A DNA stretch of 64,000 nucleotides from Neolewinella agarilytica (GTDB taxonomy: Bacteria > Bacteroidota > Bacteroidia > Chitinophagales > Saprospiraceae). Made by a program: the position numbers and the translations under genes. The DNA lies in assembly GCF_900110645.1 (NCBI RefSeq), contig NZ_FOFB01000006.1:124001-188000 (forward strand). Reading direction: 5' to 3'. Below, one piece after another: positions 23,581-32,167 of the stretch. The notes beneath the pieces are model-generated. The model ran no database searches. It saw nothing but the letters and a program-made list of their open reading frames with translations, and had not been told where the DNA came from. How positions within the stretch are numbered: the stretch's first letter is position 1; each line of letters opens with the position of its first letter.

Positions 23581-25041
23581 ATGCCCGCTACTTCTCATCT
23601 CAGCAGCGTTTACCGCCCCGACTTTGGCCTCTGTACGGACCTTTACCAGCTCACCATGGCCGCTGGTTACTATCAGCAGGGAATGCATGAGCGTAAGGCG
23701 ATCTTTCACTTGTTTTATCGCAGACCGCCCTTTGGGGGAGATTTTGCTCTGGCAGCGGGGCTGCCGCTGGCCATTGATTTGATCAAAGGTTTGCGCTTCA
23801 GCGCGGATGATGTGCAGTATCTCGGTCGGCTTAAGGGAAATAATGGCACCCCACTATTTAAAGAGCCCTTTCTCAACTACCTGCAACGGCTGAAATTTAC
23901 GGGCACGGTACACGCTGTTCCGGAAGGAGAGATTGTCTTGCCCCACGAGCCGCTGCTCCGCATCGAAGGCACGCTGATCGAATGTCAGCTGCTGGAAACA
24001 GCTTTGCTGACCGTGATGAACTTCAGCACCCTGATTGCCACCAAAGCCGCCCGCGTAAAGGCGGCGGCTGGAGAGGATACCGTCATTGAGTTCGGCCTGC
24101 GCCGCGCGCAGGGCATTGACGGTGGGCTCACGGCCAGCCGGGCGGCCTACATTGGCGGCTGCGCCGCCACGTCTAACGTCTGGGCCGGCCGCTATTACGG
24201 CATCCCCGTGAAGGGAACCCACGCGCACAGCTGGGTGATGAGCTTCCCGGATGAAGAGGCGGCCTTCAGCGCCTACGCCGAAGCGATGCCCGATAATGGT
24301 ATCTTCCTGGTGGACACTTACGACACGCTGGAGGGTGTGGCTAAAGCCATTGAAACGGGTAAAGAACTACGGCGGAAAGGCCACGAAATGCTAGGCATTC
24401 GCCTGGATTCCGGAGACCTGGCCAAACTCTCCATCGCCGCCCGTGAGCTATTGGATAAGGCTGGCTTCCCGAACGTAAAAATCATTGCTTCTAACGACAT
24501 AGATGAGCACACGATCCTTTCCCTGAAAGAGCAAAATGCCCGGATCGATACCTGGGGTATCGGCACCAAACTCGTTACGGCCAATGACCAACCTGCGCTG
24601 GGCGGCGTCTATAAATTAGCGGCTATCCAAAACGAAAAAGGGGAGTGGGAACCCAAAATAAAGCGCTCCGACACACTGGCGAAAGTAAGTAACCCGGGGA
24701 AGCTAAACGTACGCAGTTTCCATTTCATGGAGCGGGGAACTTCCACTCCGCACGGACGGGTCCTTTACAATGAATTTGACGGCACGGATATGAAAAGCTA
24801 CACGCTGGAGAATGGCGAGAAGGTCGCTCTGCACCAGCACGACGCGATGCGGGAGACTGATTTACTCGTTCCGGTTTTTGTGGAGGGCGTGCTAAACTAT
24901 GCTCCTCCAACCCTACAAAGCACCCGCGCCAGCGCCCTGAAAAACTGGCGATGGTGGTCCGACGGGAAGGAGGGGAATCAATCTACGGCTTATCTGGAAA
25001 GCCGCCTCTACGACCTCAAGCAGTCTATGCTTGCTGAATAG
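23581..25041 (+). CDS. pncB: Nicotinate phosphoribosyltransferase
   Basis: This 486-residue cytosolic enzyme converts nicotinate and PRPP to nicotinate mononucleotide in NAD salvage. The opening FGLCTDLYQLTMAAGYY is diagnostic. Other conserved parts are EFGLRRAQGIDGG, GTHAHSWVMSF, RLDSGDLAKLS and the late GIGTKLVTAND. Length and order are as expected for the longer (about 480-490) PncB type. The start at 23581 directly follows a palindrome. The next gene is a Nudix protein, a context known for NAD regulators. Confidence 0.95.
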   Translation: MPATSHLSSVYRPDFGLCTDLYQLTMAAGYYQQGMHERKAIFHLFYRRPPFGGDFALAAGLPLAIDLIKGLRFSADDVQYLGRLKGNNGTPLFKEPFLNYLQRLKFTGTVHAVPEGEIVLPHEPLLRIEGTLIECQLLETALLTVMNFSTLIATKAARVKAAAGEDTVIEFGLRRAQGIDGGLTASRAAYIGGCAATSNVWAGRYYGIPVKGTHAHSWVMSFPDEEAAFSAYAEAMPDNGIFLVDTYDTLEGVAKAIETGKELRRKGHEMLGIRLDSGDLAKLSIAARELLDKAGFPNVKIIASNDIDEHTILSLKEQNARIDTWGIGTKLVTANDQPALGGVYKLAAIQNEKGEWEPKIKRSDTLAKVSNPGKLNVRSFHFMERGTSTPHGRVLYNEFDGTDMKSYTLENGEKVALHQHDAMRETDLLVPVFVEGVLNYAPPTLQSTRASALKNWRWWSDGKEGNQSTAYLESRLYDLKQSMLAE

Positions 25042-25061
25042 CACCTTCGCCAGCACTTTCC

Positions 25062-25069
25062 TATCTTTG
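25062..25069 (+). promoter_or_regulatory. -7 box for the Nudix gene, followed by a palindrome
   Basis: TATCTTTG matches TAnnTTTG. It is followed immediately by C and the 10-bp palindrome TTAATATTAA (25071-25080), then the ATG at 25090. A correctly spaced -33 box is not clear. Confidence 0.4.
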
Positions 25070-25089
25070 CTTAATATTAAAGTCAACGT

Positions 25090-25806
25090 ATGTATAGCTA
25101 CGAATATCCCCGCCCTTCGGTTACAGTAGATATTGTCGTCTACGGCTACGACGGTGGTAAGCAGCTTAAGCTGCTGCTGATCCGTCGGGGAAGCGATCCG
25201 TTTAAGGGCCACTGGGCTTTACCCGGAGGCTTCGTTGACATGGAGGAGGATCTGGAAGCCGCTGCTCTCCGCGAGCTGGAAGAAGAAACTGGCGTGAAGG
25301 ACCTCTTCGTCGAGCAACTTTTTACTTTCGGAAAGCCCGGTCGGGATCCCCGGGGTCGCGTCATTAGCGTGGCCTATTTCTCTTTGGTCAATCTGCAGGA
25401 TCACCCCGCCGTTGCCGCCTCTGACGCCGATAAAGCTGAATGGTTTTCCATCGATGAACTACCCGAGCTGGCATTCGATCATGCTGACATTATCAATATC
25501 GCCAATAGCCGCCTGGCGGCAAAAGTTCGATACCAACCCATCGGCTTCGAGCTACTGCCGGAGGAGTTTACCCTCGGCCAGCTACAGCAGCTCTACGAGA
25601 CGGTGCTCAACGTTAAGGATGGCTTCAACAAGCGAAACTTTCGCACCCGCATTCTGCGCACCGGTATTCTTGAAGAAGTGGGGCGCCAGCAAAACGTCGC
25701 CCACCGTCCGGCCGTGCTCTATAAATTCAACCAGAAAACCTACGAAGACCTGGCTAAACAAAGAGACAGCGGGGTGCTGCGAAGGGCACTGGACTTTGAA
25801 ATTTAG
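25090..25806 (+). CDS. Nudix hydrolase with C-terminal winged-helix-like domain, NrtR-like
   Basis: The protein has 238 residues. The Nudix box is complete: G47-x5-E-x7-REL-x-EE-x-G-V ending near residue 69. Hydrolysis of an ADP-ribose-type substrate is therefore possible. The C-terminal 80 residues (LQQLYETVLNVKDGFNKRNF, then RTGILEE) match the helix-turn-helix-like tail of NrtR/ADP-ribose-sensing Nudix regulators. Its position right after pncB favours a regulator of NAD metabolism. The intact box leaves open that it is catalytic, since many NrtR regulators have lost the box residues. Confidence 0.82.
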   Translation: MYSYEYPRPSVTVDIVVYGYDGGKQLKLLLIRRGSDPFKGHWALPGGFVDMEEDLEAAALRELEEETGVKDLFVEQLFTFGKPGRDPRGRVISVAYFSLVNLQDHPAVAASDADKAEWFSIDELPELAFDHADIINIANSRLAAKVRYQPIGFELLPEEFTLGQLQQLYETVLNVKDGFNKRNFRTRILRTGILEEVGRQQNVAHRPAVLYKFNQKTYEDLAKQRDSGVLRRALDFEI

Positions 25807-25841
25807 AACGGGTGCCCGTTGCGGGTTGCCGGGAGTGAAAC

Positions 25842-25934
25842 CTGAATCTTGCAACCCTGCAACCTGTACCCTGCAACCTGTACCCTGCACCCTGCAACCC
25901 TACAACCTGCACCCTACAACTTGTAACTTGTAAC
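25842..25934. repeat. Simple heptamer repeat, CCTGCAA / CCTGTAC type
   Basis: About a dozen imperfect 7-mers (CCTGCAA, CCTGTAC, CCTACAA) fill the gap between the Nudix gene and purE, ending at the purE start codon. Related to the array at 6461-6543. Confidence 0.8.
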
Positions 25935-25935
25935 T

Positions 25936-26427
25936 ATGGTATCAATCATCATGGGGTCCGACAGCGACCTCCCCATCATGCGCCAGGCGGCGGAAGTTTT
26001 GACTGGCTTCGGCATCGAGATCGAAGTAACCGTCGTGTCCGCTCATCGCACTCCTGACCGTTTGTATGATTACGCAAAAAAAGCGGCGGATCGTGGCGTG
26101 CAGGTAGTCATTGCCGGCGCGGGTGGTGCTGCTCACCTGCCGGGAATGGTCGCCAGCCTCACGCCTTTGCCCGTCATTGGGGTGCCCATCAAGAGTCGTA
26201 ACAGCATCGATGGTTGGGATTCTGTGCTCTCCATTCTGCAAATGCCGGGCGGAATACCTGTGGCTACCGTCGCTCTCGACGGGGCGAAGAACGCCGGCCT
26301 GCTCGCCGCCCGGATTTTGGGTGCGACGAATGAGGACATCCGCCAGAAAATGGCCGATTATCAGGAAGATCTCCGCGCTCAGGTGCAGGTCAAATACGAA
26401 CGACTGGAGAAAAACGGCTGGCAATGA
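25936..26427 (+). CDS. purE: 5-(carboxyamino)imidazole ribonucleotide mutase
   Basis: This 163-residue class I PurE interconverts N5-CAIR and CAIR in purine synthesis. The signature residues are visible: GSDSDLPIM at the N-terminus, [14 protein letters not shown] with the catalytic His, [12 protein letters not shown], and [19 protein letters not shown]. Length is normal. No purK is adjacent. The stop overlaps the start of the FKBP gene (ATGA), so they are coupled. The start codon follows a heptamer repeat. Confidence 0.95.
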   Translation: MVSIIMGSDSDLPIMRQAAEVLTGFGIEIEVTVVSAHRTPDRLYDYAKKAADRGVQVVIAGAGGAAHLPGMVASLTPLPVIGVPIKSRNSIDGWDSVLSILQMPGGIPVATVALDGAKNAGLLAARILGATNEDIRQKMADYQEDLRAQVQVKYERLEKNGWQ

Positions 26428-26864
26428 AAAAGAAAGCCCGGATGCGCATGAAAGCCCTGGCGACTGACCGCCTCAATTTTGCGGCGAAAGTGCAGGAGGA
26501 GTACGCTGCCGGAACACTCGTTCCCGAACGTGGCGTGGCGGGCATTGGTATTGCCATTCACGAAAAAGGAGACGGACCGGTGACGCGGAAAAACCGCCCG
26601 GTATCCGTCCACTACGTCGGGATGTTGGCCTCCGATGGATCTGTTTTTGATGAGTCCTGGAGCGACGGGCGGCCCTTCAAGTTTTTTCTGGGCCGGAAGG
26701 AAGTTATCTCCGGCTGGGATATCGGTGTCGCCTTGCTCGGCGTCGGTGACCGGGCTACGCTTTTTTTACCACCGGAATTGGGCTATGGCGCAGAAGGTTC
26801 TCCGCCGGATATTCCGCCACAGAGTGAATTGATCTTTTATGTGGAAGTGATGGAAGTGAATTAG
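26424..26864 (+). CDS. FKBP-type peptidyl-prolyl cis-trans isomerase
   Basis: This 146-residue protein has one FKBP domain covering residues about 55-145 ([55 protein letters not shown]). The N-terminal 45 residues are basic and helical, without a signal peptide, so it is probably cytosolic. It is coupled to purE by a 4-base overlap; there is no obvious functional link, so this looks like an operon of convenience. Confidence 0.92.
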   Translation: MKKKARMRMKALATDRLNFAAKVQEEYAAGTLVPERGVAGIGIAIHEKGDGPVTRKNRPVSVHYVGMLASDGSVFDESWSDGRPFKFFLGRKEVISGWDIGVALLGVGDRATLFLPPELGYGAEGSPPDIPPQSELIFYVEVMEVN

Positions 26865-26877
26865 TATTGATAGTAGT

Positions 26878-26956
26878 GGTAGTATGGTAGTAGCTGCCGC
26901 GCGTGGGAGTAAAAACTACTATCATACTACCAATACTATTTTACTACCATACTACC
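26878..26956. repeat. 15-bp inverted repeat between convergent genes
   Basis: GGTAGTATGGTAGTA (26878-26892) and TACTACCATACTACC (26942-26956) are perfect complements around a 49-base spacer that itself contains CTACTAT/CATACTACC units. The right arm holds the TAG stop codon of the minus-strand OmpA gene. It may serve as a bidirectional terminator without T tracts, or be a simple-repeat expansion. Confidence 0.7.
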
Positions 26957-28337
26957 CCCTGCCACCCGGCACCAACAGAAACTCCATCCGCCGGTTCAGT
27001 TCCTTCCCTACGGAGGTGTTCTCATCCGCCCGGGGGCGCGTAGCGCCCCGGCTGATGACCTTGATCCGCTCCGGGGCGATTCCTTTCGAGACCAGGTAGC
27101 TCCGGCAGCTAAGCGCCTGTAACTGGCCCAGTCGCTGGTTATTCTCCTCGGTGCCATCGTTAGCGGTATGACCTTCAATGATGAGGTGGTAGGCGGGGTT
27201 ATCCGTTAGAATATTCAGGAGGTCGTCTAATGCAGGGTAACTGTTATCGGTCATTTGGTGAGACCTGCCGACGAAGGAGACTTTATTAGTGATTCGCTCC
27301 AGACTGGCCTTTACGGCGGGTGATAGCTCCGGGCAACCAGCGTTTTTTCCGGGCTCATCCGGACATTTGTCTTCCAAATCATGAAAGCCGTCTTTGTCCC
27401 GGTCCGGGCAGCCCGTAATGAGGCTGCCGGCATCGTTGGGGCAAGGGTCGATGTCGTCAGGTACCCCATCGTTATCTGTATCCGGGCAGCCCTGAAATAA
27501 CTTCTTTCCCGGTTGGGCGGGGCATTTGTCATCAGGGTCCGCAACACCGTCCTTATCGTAGTCAGGGCAACCGAGCATTTCCCGGGTTCCTGCCTGGTTA
27601 GGGCAACGGTCTTTTTGGTCTGCGGTTCCATCATTGTCCCTGTCGGGGCAGCCCTTTGTCTTTGGTCCGCCAGGGATTTCCGGACAGAAATCATCTTCGT
27701 CGATGACGCCGTCCAGGTCTGCATCCGGGCAGCCTTTGGTGGATCTTGGCCCCGGCTCGGCGGGGCAATTGTCTCGCCGGTCAGAAATTCCGTCTCCATC
27801 GGTATCTGAATTGTCGAGACCTCCGAACTGATAGACGTATCCGATGCCGGCCGTATTCATTTTTCGCTGGTCAGTCCCGGCCCAACGGCGCTCCAGTTGT
27901 ATTTTCAGAGAGAAATTAGTGCCCAGACGAAGGTCTACTCCCGCTCCGAAAGGAAACTGACCATAGCTGCTTCCTTTATCGTTGAATACGAAGCCAAGGC
28001 CACCAATGAGGTAGGGCGAGAACTTCCGTTGGCTTCCAATGGGGTAATAGTCGCCCAAAATGTCAAACGCGATGATGTTAGCATTCTCCAACTCTCCCTG
28101 GTCAATAACCGCCATTTTTAAAGGAAGGGTAGTGCCGAACTTATCGTTAAACTGACGGTGAAACCCAAGTTCAATACCATAGGTAGTTGTCACCGAAGCC
28201 GATTTGTCAATCGCCGTCTGGTGCTGAATCAGCAGCATTCGGGTAGACAAAGAGTTATGGGCAGTAGAGTCCATAAACTGCCCGGATACGCCCAGCGAGG
28301 TAAACAATACTACAATGGCAGGAAGTATAAATCTCAT
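26952..28337 (-). CDS. OmpA family protein with thrombospondin type-3 repeats
   Basis: This 461-residue outer-membrane protein starts at the ATG at 28337 (MRFILPAIVVLFTSLGVSGQ), preferred over an ATG three codons upstream. After a beta-barrel-like N-terminal domain (about 20-165) come six or so calcium-binding TSP3 repeats with the pattern DxDxDGxxDxxDxCP. The OmpA/MotB peptidoglycan-binding domain ends the protein (IEGHTANDGTEENNQRLGQ and LNRRMEFLLV). It is the tandem paralogue of the gene at 28530-30146, and both are probably structural envelope proteins. Confidence 0.9.
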   Translation of the reverse strand: MRFILPAIVVLFTSLGVSGQFMDSTAHNSLSTRMLLIQHQTAIDKSASVTTTYGIELGFHRQFNDKFGTTLPLKMAVIDQGELENANIIAFDILGDYYPIGSQRKFSPYLIGGLGFVFNDKGSSYGQFPFGAGVDLRLGTNFSLKIQLERRWAGTDQRKMNTAGIGYVYQFGGLDNSDTDGDGISDRRDNCPAEPGPRSTKGCPDADLDGVIDEDDFCPEIPGGPKTKGCPDRDNDGTADQKDRCPNQAGTREMLGCPDYDKDGVADPDDKCPAQPGKKLFQGCPDTDNDGVPDDIDPCPNDAGSLITGCPDRDKDGFHDLEDKCPDEPGKNAGCPELSPAVKASLERITNKVSFVGRSHQMTDNSYPALDDLLNILTDNPAYHLIIEGHTANDGTEENNQRLGQLQALSCRSYLVSKGIAPERIKVISRGATRPRADENTSVGKELNRRMEFLLVPGGRG

Positions 28338-28347
28338 GTCGATCATG

Positions 28348-28369
28348 GCGTGCCCGCAGGAGCACAGGC
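28348..28369 (+). repeat. Degenerate dispersed element upstream of the OmpA gene
   Basis: GGCGTGCCCGCAGGAGCACA resembles GGCGCGCCCGCAGGTGCAAA of the copy at 38717-38737, with three or four changes. Weak call. Confidence 0.35.
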
Positions 28370-28529
28370 TGATTGTTAGGGTAGAACGTTTTGTCCGCTT
28401 ACTACGATTCCTTCGGAGGCATTGGGCAAGGCCGCCCCGGACACGATAAGTACGGCAGGCTGCATCAGCAGTTGTTTTACCCCGACCGTTCAGGGTAAGT
28501 CAAAGATACGCAGAGCTATCCGCCTCTTA

Positions 28530-30146
28530 CTACCGGGGTGAGAGGACAAATTCCACCCGGCGATTAAGGCGGCGGCCTTCGGCGGTGCTGTTATCTGCCG
28601 TAGGGAGAGACTCTCCGTAGCCAGCACTTCTGATCCGGGCCTCCCGAATGCCGGTAGCGATGAGGAAGTCGCGGCAGGAAGATGCTCGTCGTTGGCTCAG
28701 GTTGAGGTTCGTTACCTCAGAGCCAACATTGTCCGTGTGACCACTAATTGTCAGGTTGTAATCAGGGTATTGCCGCATGATGCCGGCAATTTCGGAAAGA
28801 ATGACGTAGCTGGATTCTTTGAGCTTAGCCGAGCCGGTTTGAAATTGCACGGCGCGGGCGGCGTATTCGAGCCGCTCTTTCACTTCTTGTTTTATCTCCG
28901 GGCAGCCAGCGTTAGCGACATCGCCTGGCTGTGTGGGGCAGCGGTCTATTCTGTCAGCTACGCCGTCACCGTCAGTGTCCGGGCAACCCTTCAGGGTGCC
29001 GGCGAGCTCCGGGCAGGCATCGTCTTTGTCGGGGGTGCCGTCATTGTCCCGATCCGGGCAGCCGCCAGCCTTTGCTTCTCCTTCAGCGTCCGGGCATTGG
29101 TCTTCGGAATCGCTGATTCCGTCACCGTCCCGATCCGGGCAGCCGCCAGCCTTTGCTTCTCCTTCAGCGTCCGGGCATTGGTCTTCGGAATCGCTGATTC
29201 CGTCACCGTCCCGGTCCGGGCAGCCAGTAGTGGTGGGATTACCCGCGACTTTAGGGCAGAGGTCTTCGTGGTCGGGCACTCCGTCACCATCCGTATCGGG
29301 GCAGCCCATTTTGTCTGCCGGGCCAGCCACATCGGGGCATTGGTCTTTGTCATCCGTTACACCATCGCCATCCTGATCGGGGCATCCTTTGGTGGCAGCG
29401 GAGCCGGCCACTTCCGGGCAGGCGTCTTCTCCGTCAGCAACCCCGTCTTCATCGGCGTCCGGGCAGCCGTTCATTGCAATGGAACCAACTTCCGTCGGGC
29501 ATTTATCGTCAGAGTCGATGATACCGTCCATGTCCGTATCGGGGCAACCACCGGTAGCTGCGGGGCCGGGAAGGTCCGGACAGCGATCATCCCGGTTGAC
29601 AATACCATCTTTATCCGTATCAACGCTGCTAAAGCGATAAATATAACCGACGCCGGCCATGATGTTATCTCGGTTGTCCTGGTTTGAAATCCGATATTCA
29701 CCCTGAAGGTTAAACCAGGAGTTGTCGCCGAGTTTGAAGTTGAAGCCCAGGCCGAGTGGAAGTTGAAGGTTGGAGTCGTCAAAGCCTTCCCCTACAATAC
29801 CGTAACCGGCGTGCAGGTAGGGAGAGACTTTAGCGTTAACGCCCGCGGGGTAAAACTGTCCCAGCAGTTCAATGCCGACGATGGAGATGTTTTCCAGCTC
29901 TCCAACGTCAATGAGTCCAATCTTAAGCGGAACGGCTAAACCAAAGTACTTGCCCAGCTGACGCCGGTAACCCAGTTCGAGGGCAAAGGTGTAGGATAAA
30001 TCCGTCAGATCTTCATTCGGAATTTCGTGATCGACGGCCAGCACACGGGCCGAGAGGGCATTAAATGCGTTTAGATTGTTGGACTGCCCACTTAAGCAGA
30101 CGGTAGCCAACAGCAAAAAGAAGCTGCTGAAAAGAATACGTGTCAT
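28530..30146 (-). CDS. OmpA family protein with an expanded thrombospondin type-3 repeat array
   Basis: This 538-residue paralogue of the preceding protein has the same layout: signal peptide (ILFSSFFLLLATVCLSGQ), barrel-like domain (about 20-180), TSP3 array (about 185-410) and C-terminal OmpA domain (ISGHTDNVGSEVTNLNLSQR, RRLNRRVEF). The array has about ten repeats. Two neighbouring repeats are exact copies at DNA level (81 bp, 29047-29208), showing a recent tandem duplication. The repeat array also creates a long, spurious open frame on the opposite strand. Confidence 0.9.
   Translation of the reverse strand: MTRILFSSFFLLLATVCLSGQSNNLNAFNALSARVLAVDHEIPNEDLTDLSYTFALELGYRRQLGKYFGLAVPLKIGLIDVGELENISIVGIELLGQFYPAGVNAKVSPYLHAGYGIVGEGFDDSNLQLPLGLGFNFKLGDNSWFNLQGEYRISNQDNRDNIMAGVGYIYRFSSVDTDKDGIVNRDDRCPDLPGPAATGGCPDTDMDGIIDSDDKCPTEVGSIAMNGCPDADEDGVADGEDACPEVAGSAATKGCPDQDGDGVTDDKDQCPDVAGPADKMGCPDTDGDGVPDHEDLCPKVAGNPTTTGCPDRDGDGISDSEDQCPDAEGEAKAGGCPDRDGDGISDSEDQCPDAEGEAKAGGCPDRDNDGTPDKDDACPELAGTLKGCPDTDGDGVADRIDRCPTQPGDVANAGCPEIKQEVKERLEYAARAVQFQTGSAKLKESSYVILSEIAGIMRQYPDYNLTISGHTDNVGSEVTNLNLSQRRASSCRDFLIATGIREARIRSAGYGESLPTADNSTAEGRRLNRRVEFVLSPR
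29047..29208. repeat. Exact 81-bp tandem duplication in the TSP3 array
   Basis: Two consecutive 81-bp units encode the same 27-residue stretch (containing GISDSEDQCPDAEGEAKAGG). They lie in frame in the OmpA-family gene. The lack of silent changes suggests a recent slippage or unequal recombination event. Confidence 0.85.
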
Positions 30147-30607
30147 TGGGAATTATGATTACCTGGGGAAAATTAACGCGATAAAGATAGGTTGCGAAAG
30201 GGGAACGGTGGGTAAATATATGAGAAAGGTTCAATTGTTTTATGAAACGGTAGATTTTAAATGCTGCTAAAAGCACTTAAGTGCGAAAGATTGGCCAGGG
30301 ACACCAGAGGCCGGGTGGGGGATGTGCGGGACTTGGGCGAGGCCGCAGGTGCAAAGCGGGGGGATGAAAAGCAAAGTGTATCCGGAAAACTATTCTGGTC
30401 TCTTTCTGGAAGAAGAAAAACGCTTGTGCGCTTTTTTCACGGTGTTTCCCTCTGCTGCCCTCAAGGAGAGGAAAGTAACGGGAGAAGTGCTGTAAAAATG
30501 ACATTTCAGGCTCCGTTGGGTCAGGGATACCCGCCCGTAAGACGACTTAAATCGGGCTATTCCAAATCAAACCCCTACCTTGCGGCACTTTCATCAACCT
30601 CCTATTC
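30147..30607. other. Divergent intergenic region
   Basis: This 461-base gap lies between the OmpA gene (minus) and the methyltransferase gene (plus). It holds a dispersed-repeat copy at 30335-30377. TAAAGATA at 30182-30189 is a possible minus-strand -7 box (TATCTTTA), and TACCTTGC at 30576-30583 is a possible plus-strand -7 box. No gene is supported. Confidence 0.5.
30335..30377 (+). repeat. Dispersed CGCAGGTGCA element, intergenic
   Basis: GGGCGAGGCCGCAGGTGCAA followed by AGCGGGGGGATGAAAAGC and AAAG. It has an exact core and the shared AGCAAAG tail. Confidence 0.75.
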
Positions 30608-31156
30608 ATGAAAAAGCGCTGGTCTTTTTTTCGGGAAGCCGTCAAGAGTTTCCGATCAACGGGCGCCATTGCAAGTTCTTCTCCTGCCTTAATAAAAAAG
30701 CTGGTAGAGCCATTACCCGCAGACCGGCCGGTAACCATAGTTGAGTTAGGGCCTGGCGACGGCTGTGTTACCCGCGCCATCCTGAATAAGGTGCATCCGA
30801 AGAGTCAGGTTACCGCCTTTGAGATCAATGAGTCCTTTATCGCCCTACTCGCAGGCATTGAAGACCCCAGATTACGGGTGTTACCCGTTGGAGCTGAGAC
30901 GCTCACCGACTATTTTGAAGCGGGAACCGTTGACTTCGTGGTCTCCAGCCTGCCGCTTTCGATGATTCCTAAGGAGGTGAAAGCCGAAATCTTGGAGCAA
31001 TCCCGGATTGCCCTGGGCCCGAAGGGAGAGTTCTATCAGTACCAGTATGCCCTACAGGATTACGGACTAATGAAAGACTATTTCCATAAAGTATCCGTGA
31101 GCTTTACGGCGGCCAATCTTCCGCCAGCCTTTATTTATAGCTGCTTTATGGGGTAG
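30608..31156 (+). CDS. Class I SAM-dependent methyltransferase, PmtA-like
   Basis: The protein has 182 residues. The opening (FFREAVKSFRSTGAIASSS) resembles phospholipid N-methyltransferases (PmtA) and rRNA dimethyltransferase-like enzymes. The SAM-binding motif I is VELGPGDGCVTRAIL, followed by the acidic strand end FEINESF. A phospholipid or related lipid substrate is a reasonable guess. It is membrane-peripheral, with no signal peptide. Confidence 0.78.
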   Translation: MKKRWSFFREAVKSFRSTGAIASSSPALIKKLVEPLPADRPVTIVELGPGDGCVTRAILNKVHPKSQVTAFEINESFIALLAGIEDPRLRVLPVGAETLTDYFEAGTVDFVVSSLPLSMIPKEVKAEILEQSRIALGPKGEFYQYQYALQDYGLMKDYFHKVSVSFTAANLPPAFIYSCFMG

Positions 31157-31180
31157 ACGCTGCTGGCTCCGGGCGGCCTA

Positions 31181-31211
31181 TTGCTTCTTCCCCTTTCCAC
31201 TGCACCCGTAC
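31181..31211 (-). repeat. Degenerate dispersed element
   Basis: On the minus strand GTACGGGTGCAGTGGAAAGG is followed by GGAAGAAGCAA. The tail matches other copies (compare 53534-53558) but the core has diverged. Confidence 0.4.
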
Positions 31212-31348
31212 CTCGGCTTCGCTCGGCATAAACGCCAACTCCGTTGTCCGCGCCGAAAGAAAAACACACGGTAAAGTCACAATTAGCCAGGAAGGAGAAC
31301 CATTATCCCATTCCGAACGTAAGGCTATAGTAATCAACGCTTTTAATT

Positions 31349-32032
31349 ATGCTACGCATCCTGTTGGTAGAGGACGAGGAGAACATCCGTGAGACGGTCA
31401 AGCTTAATCTGGAAATGGACGACTTCGAGGTCGTCACGGCCGCCGATGGCCGCCAGGCACTCAAACATGCCCAGGAACAGCATTTTGACCTGATGATCGT
31501 TGACGTAATGCTTCCCGAAGTGGATGGTTTTCAGGTAGTAGAGCAGGTTCGCCTGACGGACCGGGAAACGCCCATTATTTTTCTGACCGCAAAGGACCAG
31601 GCCGCCGACCGGATTCAGGGGCTCAAGAAAGGGGCTGATGACTATCTGACCAAGCCTTTTGTCTTCGAGGAACTCTTACTACGCGTTCGCAGACTAATCG
31701 AACGGACCAGTAAAAACCCCGACGTCAAACCCGACCTTTTCACCTTCGGGAATAATAAGGTCAATTTTGCCACCTACGAAGCTGAGGGTAATCAGGGAAC
31801 GTTTACCCTGACCAAAAAAGAAGCCATGTTGCTGAAGCTACTGACGGACCGTCGGGGCGAGGTGGTGAGCCGGCAACAGATTTTGCAGTCCGTCTGGGGA
31901 TATGATGTTTATCCCAGTACCCGGACGATTGACAATTTTATTCTCTCCTTCCGAAAGTACTTTGAGCAAGATCCTAAGCATCCGGCGCACTTTCTCAGTG
32001 TCCGTGGCGTTGGGTATAAGTTTGTTGATTGA
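31349..32032 (+). CDS. OmpR-family response regulator
   Basis: This 227-residue DNA-binding regulator has a receiver domain at residues 1-120, with the acidic pair in LLVEDEENI and the phospho-acceptor D in LMIVDVMLPEVDGF. The switch residues are T in IIFLTAKD and K in DYLTKPF. The C-terminal winged helix (FTLTKKEAMLLKLLTDRRGE, VRGVGYKF) is of OmpR/PhoB type. No histidine kinase gene is adjacent, so it is an orphan in this window. Its 3' neighbour is a VWA-like membrane protein with its own promoter. Confidence 0.92.
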   Translation: MLRILLVEDEENIRETVKLNLEMDDFEVVTAADGRQALKHAQEQHFDLMIVDVMLPEVDGFQVVEQVRLTDRETPIIFLTAKDQAADRIQGLKKGADDYLTKPFVFEELLLRVRRLIERTSKNPDVKPDLFTFGNNKVNFATYEAEGNQGTFTLTKKEAMLLKLLTDRRGEVVSRQQILQSVWGYDVYPSTRTIDNFILSFRKYFEQDPKHPAHFLSVRGVGYKFVD

Positions 32033-32056
32033 ACCGACTTGCTATAGTCCTGGAGG

Positions 32057-32086
32057 TTGTCACCATCATTAAATCCAGTACCTTGC
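32057..32086 (+). promoter_or_regulatory. Probable promoter of the VWA-like gene
   Basis: TTG (32057-32059) and TACCTTGC (32079-32086) are separated by 19 bases, with one or two mismatches to TAnnTTTG. The predicted leader is about 75 bases. Confidence 0.4.
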
Positions 32087-32167
32087 ACTTTTAAATGCTC
32101 CCGGATTAACTGGGGTGGTGTTTTTTTTCCTCAAGGACTACCCCAACGACTATTGCCCCCTTTCCAG

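Noticed and set aside
28980..29640. Regularly spaced repeats suggestive of a CRISPR array
   Set aside because: The repeats are degenerate coding repeats in frame with an OmpA-family gene; no unique spacers of constant length and no cas genes.
28692..29687. Long open frame (331 codons) on the plus strand opposite the OmpA/TSP3 gene
   Set aside because: It is the antisense of the repetitive TSP3 array. The regular codon pattern keeps stops away in the opposite frames, and the translation has no recognisable domain.
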